A stretch of 64,000 nt of DNA from Microbacterium paraoxydans. Its GTDB lineage: Bacteria > Actinomycetota > Actinomycetes > Actinomycetales > Microbacteriaceae. The stretch lies in the NCBI RefSeq assembly GCF_018224615.1, contig NZ_JAGTUK010000003.1:248001-312000 (forward strand), written 5' to 3'. The stretch's first letter is position 1; each line of letters starts with the position of its first letter. The notes beneath the pieces are model-generated. The model was not told the DNA's origin. It worked only from the letters and a program-made list of their open reading frames with translations, and searched no databases. Made by a program: the position numbers and the translations under genes. This document shows, one piece after another, positions 51,046-58,786 of this stretch.

Positions 51046-52230
51046 ATGCGAGTCGAGATGATCAGCAAGGAGTACCCGCCGGAGATCTACGGCGGAGCCG
51101 GAGTGCACGTGGCTGAGCTGGTCGCCGCCCTGCGCGAGAGCATCGACGTGACGGTACGAGCCTTCGGTGCGCCGCGCGACGAGGAGGGGACGTTCGCCTA
51201 CGGCACGCCGGCGGGACTCGCGGACGCGAACCCCGCGCTGCAGACCCTCGGCACCGACCTGGAGATCGTCGCGGCCATCGCCGGGGCCGACCTCGTGCAC
51301 AGTCACACGTGGTACGCGAACTTCGCCGGTCACCTCGCCTCCCAGCTGCACGGGATCCCGCACGTGCTGACCGCTCACAGCCTCGAGCCCCTGCGGCCGT
51401 GGAAGGCGGAGCAGCTCGGGGGCGGTTATGCGGTGTCGAGCGGGATCGAGAGGCTCGCGTACGAGAACGCGGCGGCCGTGATCGCCGTGAGCGCGGGGAT
51501 GCGCGCCGACATCCTGCGCAGCTACCCGCAGGTCGACCCGGAGCGCGTCCGCGTGATCCACAACGGTATCGACGTGGAGCGCTGGCGGCCGGTCGAGAAC
51601 GCCGCCTTCCTCGAGTCGATCGGCATGGACCCCGCGCGTCCCTCTGTCGTGTTCGTCGGACGCATCACCCGGCAGAAGGGGCTGCCGTATCTGCTGCAGG
51701 CGGCGCGGCTGCTTCCGCCGGAGGTGCAGCTCGTGCTGTGCGCCGGCGCGCCGGACACCCCCGAGATCATGGCCGAGGTGCAGGAGGGCGTGCGTCTGCT
51801 GCAGCAGACGCGAGAGGGCGTCATCTGGATCGAGCGCATGCTTCCCCGCGACGAGCTGTCGGCCATTCTCGCCGCGGCGACCACGTTCGTCTGCCCCTCG
51901 GTGTACGAGCCTCTGGGCATCGTGAACCTCGAGGCGATGGCGTGCGGCGCCGCGGTCGTGGGCACGGCGACGGGAGGGATTCCGGAAGTGGTCGACGACG
52001 GTGTCACGGGACGGCTGGTGCCGATCGAGCAGATGCAGGACGGCACCGGAACCCCGATCGACCCCGAGCGCTTCGTCGCCGATCTGGCATCTGTGCTGAC
52101 CGAGGTCGCCACGGATCCCGAGCGCGCCCGCGCATACGGCGAGGCCGGCCGCGAGCGAGCCCGCTCGCAGTTCAGCTGGACCGCGATCGCGGATGAGACC
52201 CGCGCGCTCTACGCGGGCCTGATCCGTTGA
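51046..52230 (+). CDS. glgA: Glycogen synthase / alpha-maltose-1-phosphate synthase (GT4, GlgM type)
   Basis: A 394-residue GT4 glycosyltransferase, shorter than and unrelated in fold details to GT5 E. coli GlgA. It starts MRVEMISKEYPPEIYGGAGVHVAELV and has FVGRITRQKGLPYLLQAA and the E-x7-E donor motif in VYEPLGIVNLEAMACG. The mycobacterial homologue uses ADP-glucose and glucose-1-P to make maltose-1-phosphate for the GlgE route. The divergent glgC gene supplies the donor, as in Rv1212c/Rv1213. Confidence 0.92.
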   Translation: MRVEMISKEYPPEIYGGAGVHVAELVAALRESIDVTVRAFGAPRDEEGTFAYGTPAGLADANPALQTLGTDLEIVAAIAGADLVHSHTWYANFAGHLASQLHGIPHVLTAHSLEPLRPWKAEQLGGGYAVSSGIERLAYENAAAVIAVSAGMRADILRSYPQVDPERVRVIHNGIDVERWRPVENAAFLESIGMDPARPSVVFVGRITRQKGLPYLLQAARLLPPEVQLVLCAGAPDTPEIMAEVQEGVRLLQQTREGVIWIERMLPRDELSAILAAATTFVCPSVYEPLGIVNLEAMACGAAVVGTATGGIPEVVDDGVTGRLVPIEQMQDGTGTPIDPERFVADLASVLTEVATDPERARAYGEAGRERARSQFSWTAIADETRALYAGLIR

Positions 52231-52247
52231 GCCGATAGGCTGGCGGC

Positions 52248-53033
52248 ATGCCGATCGCTCTGGATTTCGCTGACGTCGTCGTGCGCCGAGAGGGGCGCAA
52301 CATCATCGATCACGTGACCTGGCAGGTCGCCGACGATCAGCGATGGGTGATCCTCGGGCCGAACGGCGCGGGCAAGACCACGCTGCTGCAGTTGGCCGAC
52401 ACGCTCATGCACCCCACGTCGGGTGCCGTGACCGTGCTGGGGGAGACCCTCGGTCGCACGGACGTGTTCGAGCTCCGCCCGCGGATCGGGTTCGCGTCGT
52501 CGGCGATGGCCAAGCGCGTGCCCCGTGACGAGACGGTGCTCAACACCGTGCTCACGGCGGCGTACTCGGTGCTCGGACGGTGGAACGAGAACTACGAAGA
52601 CATCGATGAGCGTCGTGCGCTCCGGGTGCTCCGGGACTGGCGCCTCGACCACCTGGCCGACCGCACGTTCGGCACGCTCAGCGACGGCGAGCAGAAGCGC
52701 GTGCAGATCGCGCGAGCCGTCATGACCGACCCGGAGCTGCTGCTGCTCGACGAGCCGACGGCCTCGCTCGACCTCGGCTCGCGCGAGGAGCTGCTGGCTC
52801 TGCTCGGTGGCTACGCCTCGGCGCCCTCGACTCCCGCGATGCTGATGGTGACGCACCACGTGGAGGAGATCCCGGTCGGGTTCACACACGCGCTGCTGCT
52901 GCGCGACGGGGTCATCGTCGCGGCGGGCCCGATCGAGGAGTCGCTCACGGCCGAGTCGCTGACGACCGCGTTCGGCATGCCGATCGCGCTCTCGCAGGAG
53001 GGTGGCCGCTACGCCGCCCGCGCCGCGTCCTGA
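52248..53033 (+). CDS. Orphan ABC ATPase
   Basis: A 261-residue ATPase resembling the conserved actinobacterial ABC protein found next to glgA. It has Walker [10 protein letters not shown], signature [15 protein letters not shown], Walker [13 protein letters not shown] and H-loop [10 protein letters not shown]. The signature reads LSDGE rather than LSGGQ. No permease is adjacent, and no substrate is suggested; it may act with an unlinked permease or a non-transport partner. It starts 17 bases after glgA. Confidence 0.85.
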   Translation: MPIALDFADVVVRREGRNIIDHVTWQVADDQRWVILGPNGAGKTTLLQLADTLMHPTSGAVTVLGETLGRTDVFELRPRIGFASSAMAKRVPRDETVLNTVLTAAYSVLGRWNENYEDIDERRALRVLRDWRLDHLADRTFGTLSDGEQKRVQIARAVMTDPELLLLDEPTASLDLGSREELLALLGGYASAPSTPAMLMVTHHVEEIPVGFTHALLLRDGVIVAAGPIEESLTAESLTTAFGMPIALSQEGGRYAARAAS

Positions 53034-53045
53034 GGAGGCATCTGA

Positions 53046-53107
53046 TAGAATCGACCCTTGGTGCTCTCTGCACCGCAGACTTCCCTCGTCCCTGGCACAA
53101 TCCAGGG
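53046..53107 (+). promoter_or_regulatory. L31 promoter and structured 5' leader
   Basis: TAGAAT at 53046-53051 is a probable -10. The leader then holds two hairpins before the ATG at 53126: GGTGC/GCACC (53060-53074) and CCCTGG/CCAGGG (53090-53107). L31 genes are often controlled by zinc (Zur) or by autoregulation. I see no clear Zur palindrome, so control here is unresolved. Confidence 0.45.
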
Positions 53108-53125
53108 CAGCAACTAAGGAATCCC

Positions 53126-53383
53126 ATGAAGACTGACATTCACCCCGACTACCAGGCCGTCGTGTTCCGCGACCTCGGCTCGGGCGAGACCTTCCTCACC
53201 CGTTCCACCGTCACCAGCGACAAGACCATCGAGCTGGACGGCGTGGAGTACCCGGTGATCGACGTCGAGATCTCCTCGGCTTCGCACCCCTTCTACACGG
53301 GCAAGCAGCGCATCATGGACTCGGCCGGTCGCGTCGAGAAGTTCAACCAGCGCTTCAAGGGCTTCGGCGGTTCCTCCAAGTAA
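53126..53383 (+). CDS. rpmE2: Type B 50S ribosomal protein L31
   Basis: An 85-residue L31. It starts [17 protein letters not shown] and ends with the conserved [20 protein letters not shown] region. It has no CxxC pairs, so it is the zinc-free (C-) form that can replace the zinc-ribbon version when zinc is scarce. It is monocistronic, with a strong terminator. Confidence 0.96.
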   Translation: MKTDIHPDYQAVVFRDLGSGETFLTRSTVTSDKTIELDGVEYPVIDVEISSASHPFYTGKQRIMDSAGRVEKFNQRFKGFGGSSK

Positions 53384-53389
53384 GGGCCC

Positions 53390-53435
53390 CACGACGAAGG
53401 CCCCGCGTTCCTCGGAACGCGGGGCCTTCGTCGTG
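53390..53435. terminator. Strong bidirectional terminator after L31
   Basis: A 21-bp perfect stem (53390-53410 and 53415-53435), with arms beginning CACGACGAAGGCCCCGCG, around a 4-base loop. It is the longest perfect hairpin I found in the window. It ends both the L31 transcript and the convergent small membrane gene. Confidence 0.93.
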
Positions 53436-53448
53436 CTCGGGCATCGCC

Positions 53449-53733
53449 TCAGAGATCGAGGATGATCTTCGTGCCTCGGATGCGGTCGGGCGGATCGCCG
53501 GGGGAGGGCGCGGGGGCGGTGCGCCGGGTCTGGCGGTCGCGCTCCTGTCCCGCCTCGTGTGCGGAGGGCGACCAGACACTGTCGAAGGCCCCGACGAGCC
53601 CGCCGCCCGCGGCGTGCTCGTACTTCTCCTCGACCGGCTTGCGGGAGAACGTGTGCCGCATCCCCGCGAAGAGCAGGGCGGGGCCGGTGACCAGCACCAG
53701 GGCGACGGTCGCCCACGCCATCACGTCTCGCAT
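53449..53733 (-). CDS. Small single-pass membrane protein
   Basis: A 94-residue protein with one helix (about residues 4-22: VMAWATVALVLVTGPALLFAGM) followed by a basic, disordered Ser/Pro/Arg-rich tail. The ATG at 53733 is chosen because the hydrophobic segment begins there. Function is unknown. Confidence 0.65.
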   Translation of the reverse strand: MRDVMAWATVALVLVTGPALLFAGMRHTFSRKPVEEKYEHAAGGGLVGAFDSVWSPSAHEAGQERDRQTRRTAPAPSPGDPPDRIRGTKIILDL

Positions 53734-53771
53734 ACCCCCAGGGTAGGCGCTCGGGTCCGCGCGGTGGGGCG

Positions 53772-55022
53772 TCAGCGCAGACGTCGCCCGGAGGCGAGGT
53801 CGATCAGGCGCGAGAGCACAGGTCCCGTCCGCAGTCCGTTGTGCTCGTGTTCGCTCGTGACCCACAGCGTCACGCCCGGAAGCAGACGTGCGGTCTCGAG
53901 CGAGAACTCCATCGGCACGTACACGTCATCGACGTAGACGGCCGCCGCCCCCGTCGCGCCCGAGGCGGCGATCGCGGCGGGGTCGTAGATCTGGGGCCAC
54001 GCGTGCTCGGCGAGGGCGAGGGTCACGTCCCGCCACGGCTGCAGCGCAGGCACGGTGTCGGCCCAGTCCCGGCGGATGTGTTCGCCCGTGAACAGCGTGG
54101 GATCGTCGCGGAAGTCGGTCGGCTCGACGCGCTCGGCCGACCACCCGGTCGTGTGGCCGTTCGCGTAGCTGGACTCGTGGAACACGTAGTAGAGCGGGTT
54201 GCGGCCGTCGAACGGCATCGCGTGCATCAAGTCGTAGCGGAACGCGTTCGACGAGGGATCGCGCTCCAGCAGCGACCACACCGTCTGCCAGCCGTCGTCC
54301 GTGCCGAGAGCGGAGCCGACCGAACGCAGGCGCGAGCGCGAGACGATCTCGCCGTCGGGCAGGACGAGGCGGCCTTCGTCGGCGAGGTCGATCAGGCGGC
54401 GCATGGTGTCGCGGTGCTCGGGGAAGCGGCGGTAGTAGCGCTCCGAGGCCGCGCGCATCTTGTCGTAGCAGAGCGCGTACACCTCATCGGGGTGCCGGTC
54501 CACGGTGCTGAGGCCGCCCGTGATGAACACGTCGCGAAGGGAGCCGGCCTCGGTCGACAGATAGGCGAGCGTGGTGAATCCGCCGAACGACTGGCCGAGG
54601 ACGCTCCACGTCGTGGCACCCAGGTGCTCACGCATCGCCTCGGCGTCGCGCACGATCGCGTCGGCGCGCAGGTGGGTGAGGTGCTCCGCCACGGCCTCGG
54701 CGCCGCGGGCGAGGTCGTCGTCGCCGACGGGGGTCGAGCGGCCGGTGCCCCGCTGGTCGAGCAGCACGACGCGGTAGTGGGCGAGCGCCTGCTCCAGCCA
54801 GGCCGGGGCGGTCGAGGAGTGGAACGGCCGCGGCGCCTCGTGGCCAGGGCCGCCCTGCAGGAACACGAGGTGGGGCAGCTGCTCCCCGCCCTCGCGCGAG
54901 ACCACCGCGGCGAACACGTCGATCGTGCGCGGGTCGGCGGGGTCGTCCCAGACGAGCGGCACGGTCACGGTGTGCTCCTCGACGGTGAGATCGAGCAGGC
55001 GGCGGCGGACGGTGGAGGTCAT
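53772..55022 (-). CDS. Proline iminopeptidase-like alpha/beta hydrolase (S33)
   Basis: A 416-residue peptidase with VFLQGGPGHEAPRP, LLDQRGTGRSTPVG, nucleophile Ser145 in VLGQSFGGFTTLAYL, and C-terminal ligand residues near EHEHNG. These are S33-family features: removal of N-terminal proline or similar residues. Its ATG lies one base after the stop of the DUF262 gene upstream, so the two are translationally coupled. Confidence 0.9.
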   Translation of the reverse strand: MTSTVRRRLLDLTVEEHTVTVPLVWDDPADPRTIDVFAAVVSREGGEQLPHLVFLQGGPGHEAPRPFHSSTAPAWLEQALAHYRVVLLDQRGTGRSTPVGDDDLARGAEAVAEHLTHLRADAIVRDAEAMREHLGATTWSVLGQSFGGFTTLAYLSTEAGSLRDVFITGGLSTVDRHPDEVYALCYDKMRAASERYYRRFPEHRDTMRRLIDLADEGRLVLPDGEIVSRSRLRSVGSALGTDDGWQTVWSLLERDPSSNAFRYDLMHAMPFDGRNPLYYVFHESSYANGHTTGWSAERVEPTDFRDDPTLFTGEHIRRDWADTVPALQPWRDVTLALAEHAWPQIYDPAAIAASGATGAAAVYVDDVYVPMEFSLETARLLPGVTLWVTSEHEHNGLRTGPVLSRLIDLASGRRLR

Positions 55023-55023
55023 G

Positions 55024-57027
55024 TCACATCACGTTTCCGATGTAGGAGTACTTGACGAAGACCTCGGAGGCGAGGCCGGACTCCTCCAGCACGCCCTGCA
55101 CCGCGGTCATCATGTAGTTCGAGTCCCAGCCCATGTAGAGCGAGTGCGCGTCGTCGAGGCGGTCCCACTGGCCCTTCCAGGCCTGGTCGTCGTAGATGGG
55201 TCCGCCGTGTGCCGCGCAGTAGGCGACGGCCGCGTCCCGTGTGTCGGTCCAGGCGCGGCGGAACACGCGGTTGAAGAGGTGCTTGACGTCGTACACCTCC
55301 CAGCGCTCACCGCGGTACTCCACGTAGTCGAACTCGCGCTCCCACCCGGCCGGCCAGCCGCGCCGACGAACTGCGTCGAGGATCGGGGTGAGGCCGTCGT
55401 CGTCGATCTCCGGCAGGGCGGGCCGCGCCCAGATCCGCAGCAGCTCCGCGGTCAGCGCGACGGTGCGGGCGGTGATCGCGGCGGTGCCCCAGGCGGGAAC
55501 GTCGGCGAGCTGGCGCGTGGCCGGCACCTCACTGCGCGCGTAGGCCTGGTCGCGCTTGACCGGGAACGACGCACCGAAGACGCGCTCCGTCAGCCCCTGC
55601 TCGAGCAGGGTGAGGTTGCCCAGCGTGGGGGCGAGGGCGCGGTGGCTGTTCTGTTCGTCCTCGCTGTACTCGCTCCACGGACGAATGCCATCACCCGACC
55701 AGGCGTCACCGGGGACCGCGGGCACGATGTGCTCGACGTCGAAGCCGGCCGCGTCGTCGACACCTTCGAGTCGTCCGAGCACGTAGGCGGGGTACGGGAG
55801 CTCGCTGTACTTCAGGACGGCGCTCACGCGCTCGTCCGACGGCGTGATGCGCGCGATGGCCCTGGCGAGGGCGTCGTGACCGTGGGTGCGGGCGCGGCAG
55901 AGTCGCGCGACCAGTCGCTCGGTCGGGAGGTTCACCAGCGCGCGGCGCAGGTACATCGCCTGCAGCCACTCGAGCGTCTGCAGGAACTCGTCGCGATCGA
56001 TACGGCCGCGGGCGTGGTCGCTGTATGCGCTCAGCACCAGTGGATACGCGGCGCGCCCGAAGGTGTTCACGGCCCGCAGCTGCCGCGCGACCTCCTCGTC
56101 GGACTCCCGAGACGGGTCGAGCAGGATGCCGTAGATCTCCGCGAAATGACGCCAGTTCTCGGCGTCGGCCTGGAGGTGCGCGGCGTCGACGCGCGGGAAG
56201 GACTGGCGGAAGGCGCTGTAGACGCCGTGCTCGCCGTTCGCCGCGACCTCCCGCCCCGTGACCATGACGAGATAGTGACGCCAGAACGCACCGATCGCTT
56301 CGCCGGTGTGCTGCTCGATCGGCAGCCAGTAGCGCGTCTCCACCTCGACCTGCTCGGCGTGACTCAGACCCATCAGGATGTAGTTGTGGATCAGCTCGTG
56401 GTCTCGCAGCGGTTCGCCGGTGGAGTTGAGGCTCTCGAAGATCTGCTGCGCGTTGGCCCGCGAGCCGAGCGTGATCGAGACGTGCTCCAGGCGCTGCAGT
56501 CCGCGCCAGATCGCCGGGACCTCGTCGGCGTGGATCTGGCTGCGGAAGAAGGCGTAGTTGTCGTCGAATCGGGACTCGCGGTCGAGGTCGTCGCGGCGTT
56601 CGAGCACGACCGACTCGTACAGCTCGGCCCACGCGTCGTGCGGGCGCAGCTTCGTGCGTGCGGGATCGTCGGCGCGCACGAGCACACGGTTGAGTTCGGC
56701 AGCGAGTGCCGGATCGCTGTCGCGGACGGTGTGATGCAGTGCGGCGACGAGGAGCATGAGCGTCGTGATCCGCTGCTGCCCGTCGATCAGGATGAGGTCG
56801 GCGTCCTCGCCGGTGCCGTCCTCCGCGGAGAGGATCGAGCCGAGGAAGTGACGGTGTGCGTCGTCTTCCGCCGCGACCGTGCGGACATCCGAGAGGAGCC
56901 GTTCACAGCCCCCGATGTCCCACCGGTACTGGCGCTGATACACGGGGACGACGATGGTCGTGCGTCCCGCCGCGAGCCATTCGATCGTGTTGACTGCTGT
57001 CGCCTCGACGTTGGTCGCGGTGCTCAT
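55024..57027 (-). CDS. DUF262/DUF1524 protein, GmrSD-like putative type IV restriction nuclease
   Basis: A 667-residue protein joining an N-terminal DUF262 (ParB-like/GmrS-type) domain, with VPVYQRQYRW (27-36) and DGQQR (82-86), to a C-terminal DUF1524 HNH-like domain with EHIVP (His433) and GNLTLL (Asn471), as in the single-chain GmrSD family. Such enzymes cut glucosylated or otherwise modified phage DNA. A further C-terminal domain of about 130 residues ends YSYIGNVM. The usual HNH downstream Asn pair is diverged. ATG 57027 is chosen; ATG 57060 is possible. Confidence 0.85.
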   Translation of the reverse strand: MSTATNVEATAVNTIEWLAAGRTTIVVPVYQRQYRWDIGGCERLLSDVRTVAAEDDAHRHFLGSILSAEDGTGEDADLILIDGQQRITTLMLLVAALHHTVRDSDPALAAELNRVLVRADDPARTKLRPHDAWAELYESVVLERRDDLDRESRFDDNYAFFRSQIHADEVPAIWRGLQRLEHVSITLGSRANAQQIFESLNSTGEPLRDHELIHNYILMGLSHAEQVEVETRYWLPIEQHTGEAIGAFWRHYLVMVTGREVAANGEHGVYSAFRQSFPRVDAAHLQADAENWRHFAEIYGILLDPSRESDEEVARQLRAVNTFGRAAYPLVLSAYSDHARGRIDRDEFLQTLEWLQAMYLRRALVNLPTERLVARLCRARTHGHDALARAIARITPSDERVSAVLKYSELPYPAYVLGRLEGVDDAAGFDVEHIVPAVPGDAWSGDGIRPWSEYSEDEQNSHRALAPTLGNLTLLEQGLTERVFGASFPVKRDQAYARSEVPATRQLADVPAWGTAAITARTVALTAELLRIWARPALPEIDDDGLTPILDAVRRRGWPAGWEREFDYVEYRGERWEVYDVKHLFNRVFRRAWTDTRDAAVAYCAAHGGPIYDDQAWKGQWDRLDDAHSLYMGWDSNYMMTAVQGVLEESGLASEVFVKYSYIGNVM

Positions 57028-57137
57028 GCTGGTGTCTGATCCTCCCGTAGCGACGGGCATCGAGGACGCGCCTGATGCCCTGCCCAGTCTATTCGGTTAT
57101 GCACGGCGGCCCTCCGGGGAAGCGGCGCGCCCCGCTG

Positions 57138-57151
57138 TTAGGCTTGCCTTA
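57138..57151 (+). promoter_or_regulatory. Putative IdeR/DtxR iron box
   Basis: TTAGGCTTGCCTTA holds an AGGC-TT-GCCT inverted core and matches 10 of 13 positions of the inner half of the classical actinobacterial iron box (TTAGG...CCTAA). It lies 53-66 bases before the dioxygenase-like gene, where IdeR would block transcription under iron excess. Confidence 0.5.
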
Positions 57152-57203
57152 TCAGGGCCTGTTAAAACGTGCTGGCCCCCGATGAAAGGAACATGACTCG
57201 ATC

Positions 57204-57977
57204 ATGGGATACATCAAGTCCGCAGCGCTGGAGGAGAAGGGCTTCGTCGTCCTCGACAGCTACGACCAGGAGGCCGACCCCAAGGAGTGGCTGGACGTCG
57301 AGTACAACGACTGGAAGTCCTCGGGCGACACCCGGTTCGCGCCCCTCGCCAGCGCTTTCGGCGACATCGAGTGCAACGGCTTCTGGAACCACAAGCCGCC
57401 GCGCACCGACAAGGACGGCGTGTGGATCGAATCCCAGGTCGCCAAGGCGCCGAACCTGACGCGTCGCGCTCAGGAGCCGGGCGCCAACGTCGGGCGGTGC
57501 CGCATCATCGAACTGCAGCCCACGCCCTACGGCGACTGCCTGTACAACCTGCACCAGGACGACAACAACCGCCTCAACCCCGACGGCACCGGCTGGGTCG
57601 TCCGCGGGTTCTTCAACCTGACCGACGACAAGGACAGCTACTTCGTCCTGCGTGAGAACCGCACCGACCCGAGCATCGAGTACCGCATTGCCCTGCCCGC
57701 AGGAGCGCAGCTGATCGTGGACACGCAGCGTCTGTGGCACGCCGCGACCCACAACGGCACCGATCCGCGCTACTGCCTGATCACCTCGTGGACCTCGGGC
57801 CCCGAGCTCGACGCGTACATCGAGAAGTACCACGGCACCGACGACGTCCCGAACGTCGAGGTTCCGCAGGACGTGCTGGAGTTCGGCTACGCCGAGCAGG
57901 CCCGCAAGGACGCCGCCCGCGCCGCGTACTACGCCGCCAAGGGACAGCAGGTCAAGCAGGCCATGAGCGAGGCGTGA
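57204..57977 (+). CDS. Uncharacterised protein with DSBH/2OG-Fe(II)-oxygenase-like motif
   Basis: A 257-residue soluble protein not assigned to a named family. The order H-x-D (His117, Asp119 in YNLHQDDN), a distal histidine (LWHAATHNG, His179 or His183), then Arg189 in PRYCLITSW matches the 2-oxoglutarate/Fe(II) facial triad and 2OG-binding arginine. The C-terminus is an Ala/Lys-rich helix. A -10 and the putative iron box precede it, and a terminator follows. A cupin-type enzyme of unknown substrate is the cautious reading. Confidence 0.7.
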   Translation: MGYIKSAALEEKGFVVLDSYDQEADPKEWLDVEYNDWKSSGDTRFAPLASAFGDIECNGFWNHKPPRTDKDGVWIESQVAKAPNLTRRAQEPGANVGRCRIIELQPTPYGDCLYNLHQDDNNRLNPDGTGWVVRGFFNLTDDKDSYFVLRENRTDPSIEYRIALPAGAQLIVDTQRLWHAATHNGTDPRYCLITSWTSGPELDAYIEKYHGTDDVPNVEVPQDVLEFGYAEQARKDAARAAYYAAKGQQVKQAMSEA

Positions 57978-57993
57978 TCCTCCTCTGATGGAC

Positions 57994-58027
57994 GCGAAGG
58001 CCCCGGTCGTTCGACCGGGGCCTTCGT
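57994..58027. terminator. Terminator after the oxygenase-like gene
   Basis: CGAAGGCCCCGGTCG and its complement form a 13-15-bp stem 17 bases after the stop. Confidence 0.85.
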
Positions 58028-58148
58028 CGTGGAATCACACGCTTGTGATTTCCACGGAACTCGGCGAGAATGGGCGCACAACCGCATACTCTCGCCACTT
58101 CGTGGTTCAGGTCGTAGGGGAAGACGCACCTGATGAAACGGAGAGATC

Positions 58149-58652
58149 ATGGCGACGGCTTACGCACGCGGAGTGGTGTTCATCCACTCGGCGCCTCGCG
58201 CGCTCTGCCCGCACCTGGAATGGGCGGTCGGTCGCGCTATCGGGCGTGCGGTGAACTTCGACTGGACGGAGCAGCCGGTCCTCGACGGTGCCCGCCGCGC
58301 CGAGTTCTACTGGGACGGTCCGGTCGGCACCGGCGCCGCGCTCGCGACCGCGATCCGTGGCTGGGAGCACCTGCGTTTCGAGGTGACGGAGGATCCCACG
58401 CCCCGCAGCGACGGCGGCCGTTGGCTGCACACCCCCGATCTCGGAATCCACTACGCGCAGACCGACGCCGCGGGCAACATCGTGATCGGTGAGGACCGCA
58501 TCCGCTACGCCATGGAGATCGCCGCCGGCAACGTTGTCGAGCTGCAGCGCGAGCTCGACATCGCGCTTGGCTCCGCGTGGGATGAGGAACTCGAGCCCTT
58601 CCGCCACGCCAGTGACGACGCGCGCGTCGTCTGGCTCCACAAGGTCGGCTGA
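58149..58652 (+). CDS. DUF3145-family protein
   Basis: A 167-residue protein of the actinobacterial DUF3145 family. It has the start ARGVVFIHSAPRALCPHLEWAVG and the conserved WYW-like segment FYWDGPVGTGAALATAIRGW. Function unknown; the gene is commonly seen near the fatty-acid synthase genes, as here. GGAGAG lies close before the ATG. A terminator-free gap of 135 bases follows, holding only the MocR terminator. Confidence 0.9.
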   Translation: MATAYARGVVFIHSAPRALCPHLEWAVGRAIGRAVNFDWTEQPVLDGARRAEFYWDGPVGTGAALATAIRGWEHLRFEVTEDPTPRSDGGRWLHTPDLGIHYAQTDAAGNIVIGEDRIRYAMEIAAGNVVELQRELDIALGSAWDEELEPFRHASDDARVVWLHKVG

Positions 58653-58742
58653 CCGGCCCCGCAGACCGGGGGCGTGGGAGGCGTGAGTATCGGATTCCGG
58701 TGAGTCATCCCGGACGCTGAGAAGACGTATCCCCGCCCCGCC

Positions 58743-58786
58743 CGACGAAGACCCCGCCGCCGATCGCCGCGACGGGGTCTTCGTCG
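58743..58786. terminator. Terminator downstream of mocR-type gene
   Basis: A 13-bp stem CGACGAAGACCCC/GGGGTCTTCGTCG with an 18-base loop lies immediately after the stop codon of the MocR-type gene on the minus strand. Confidence 0.7.
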
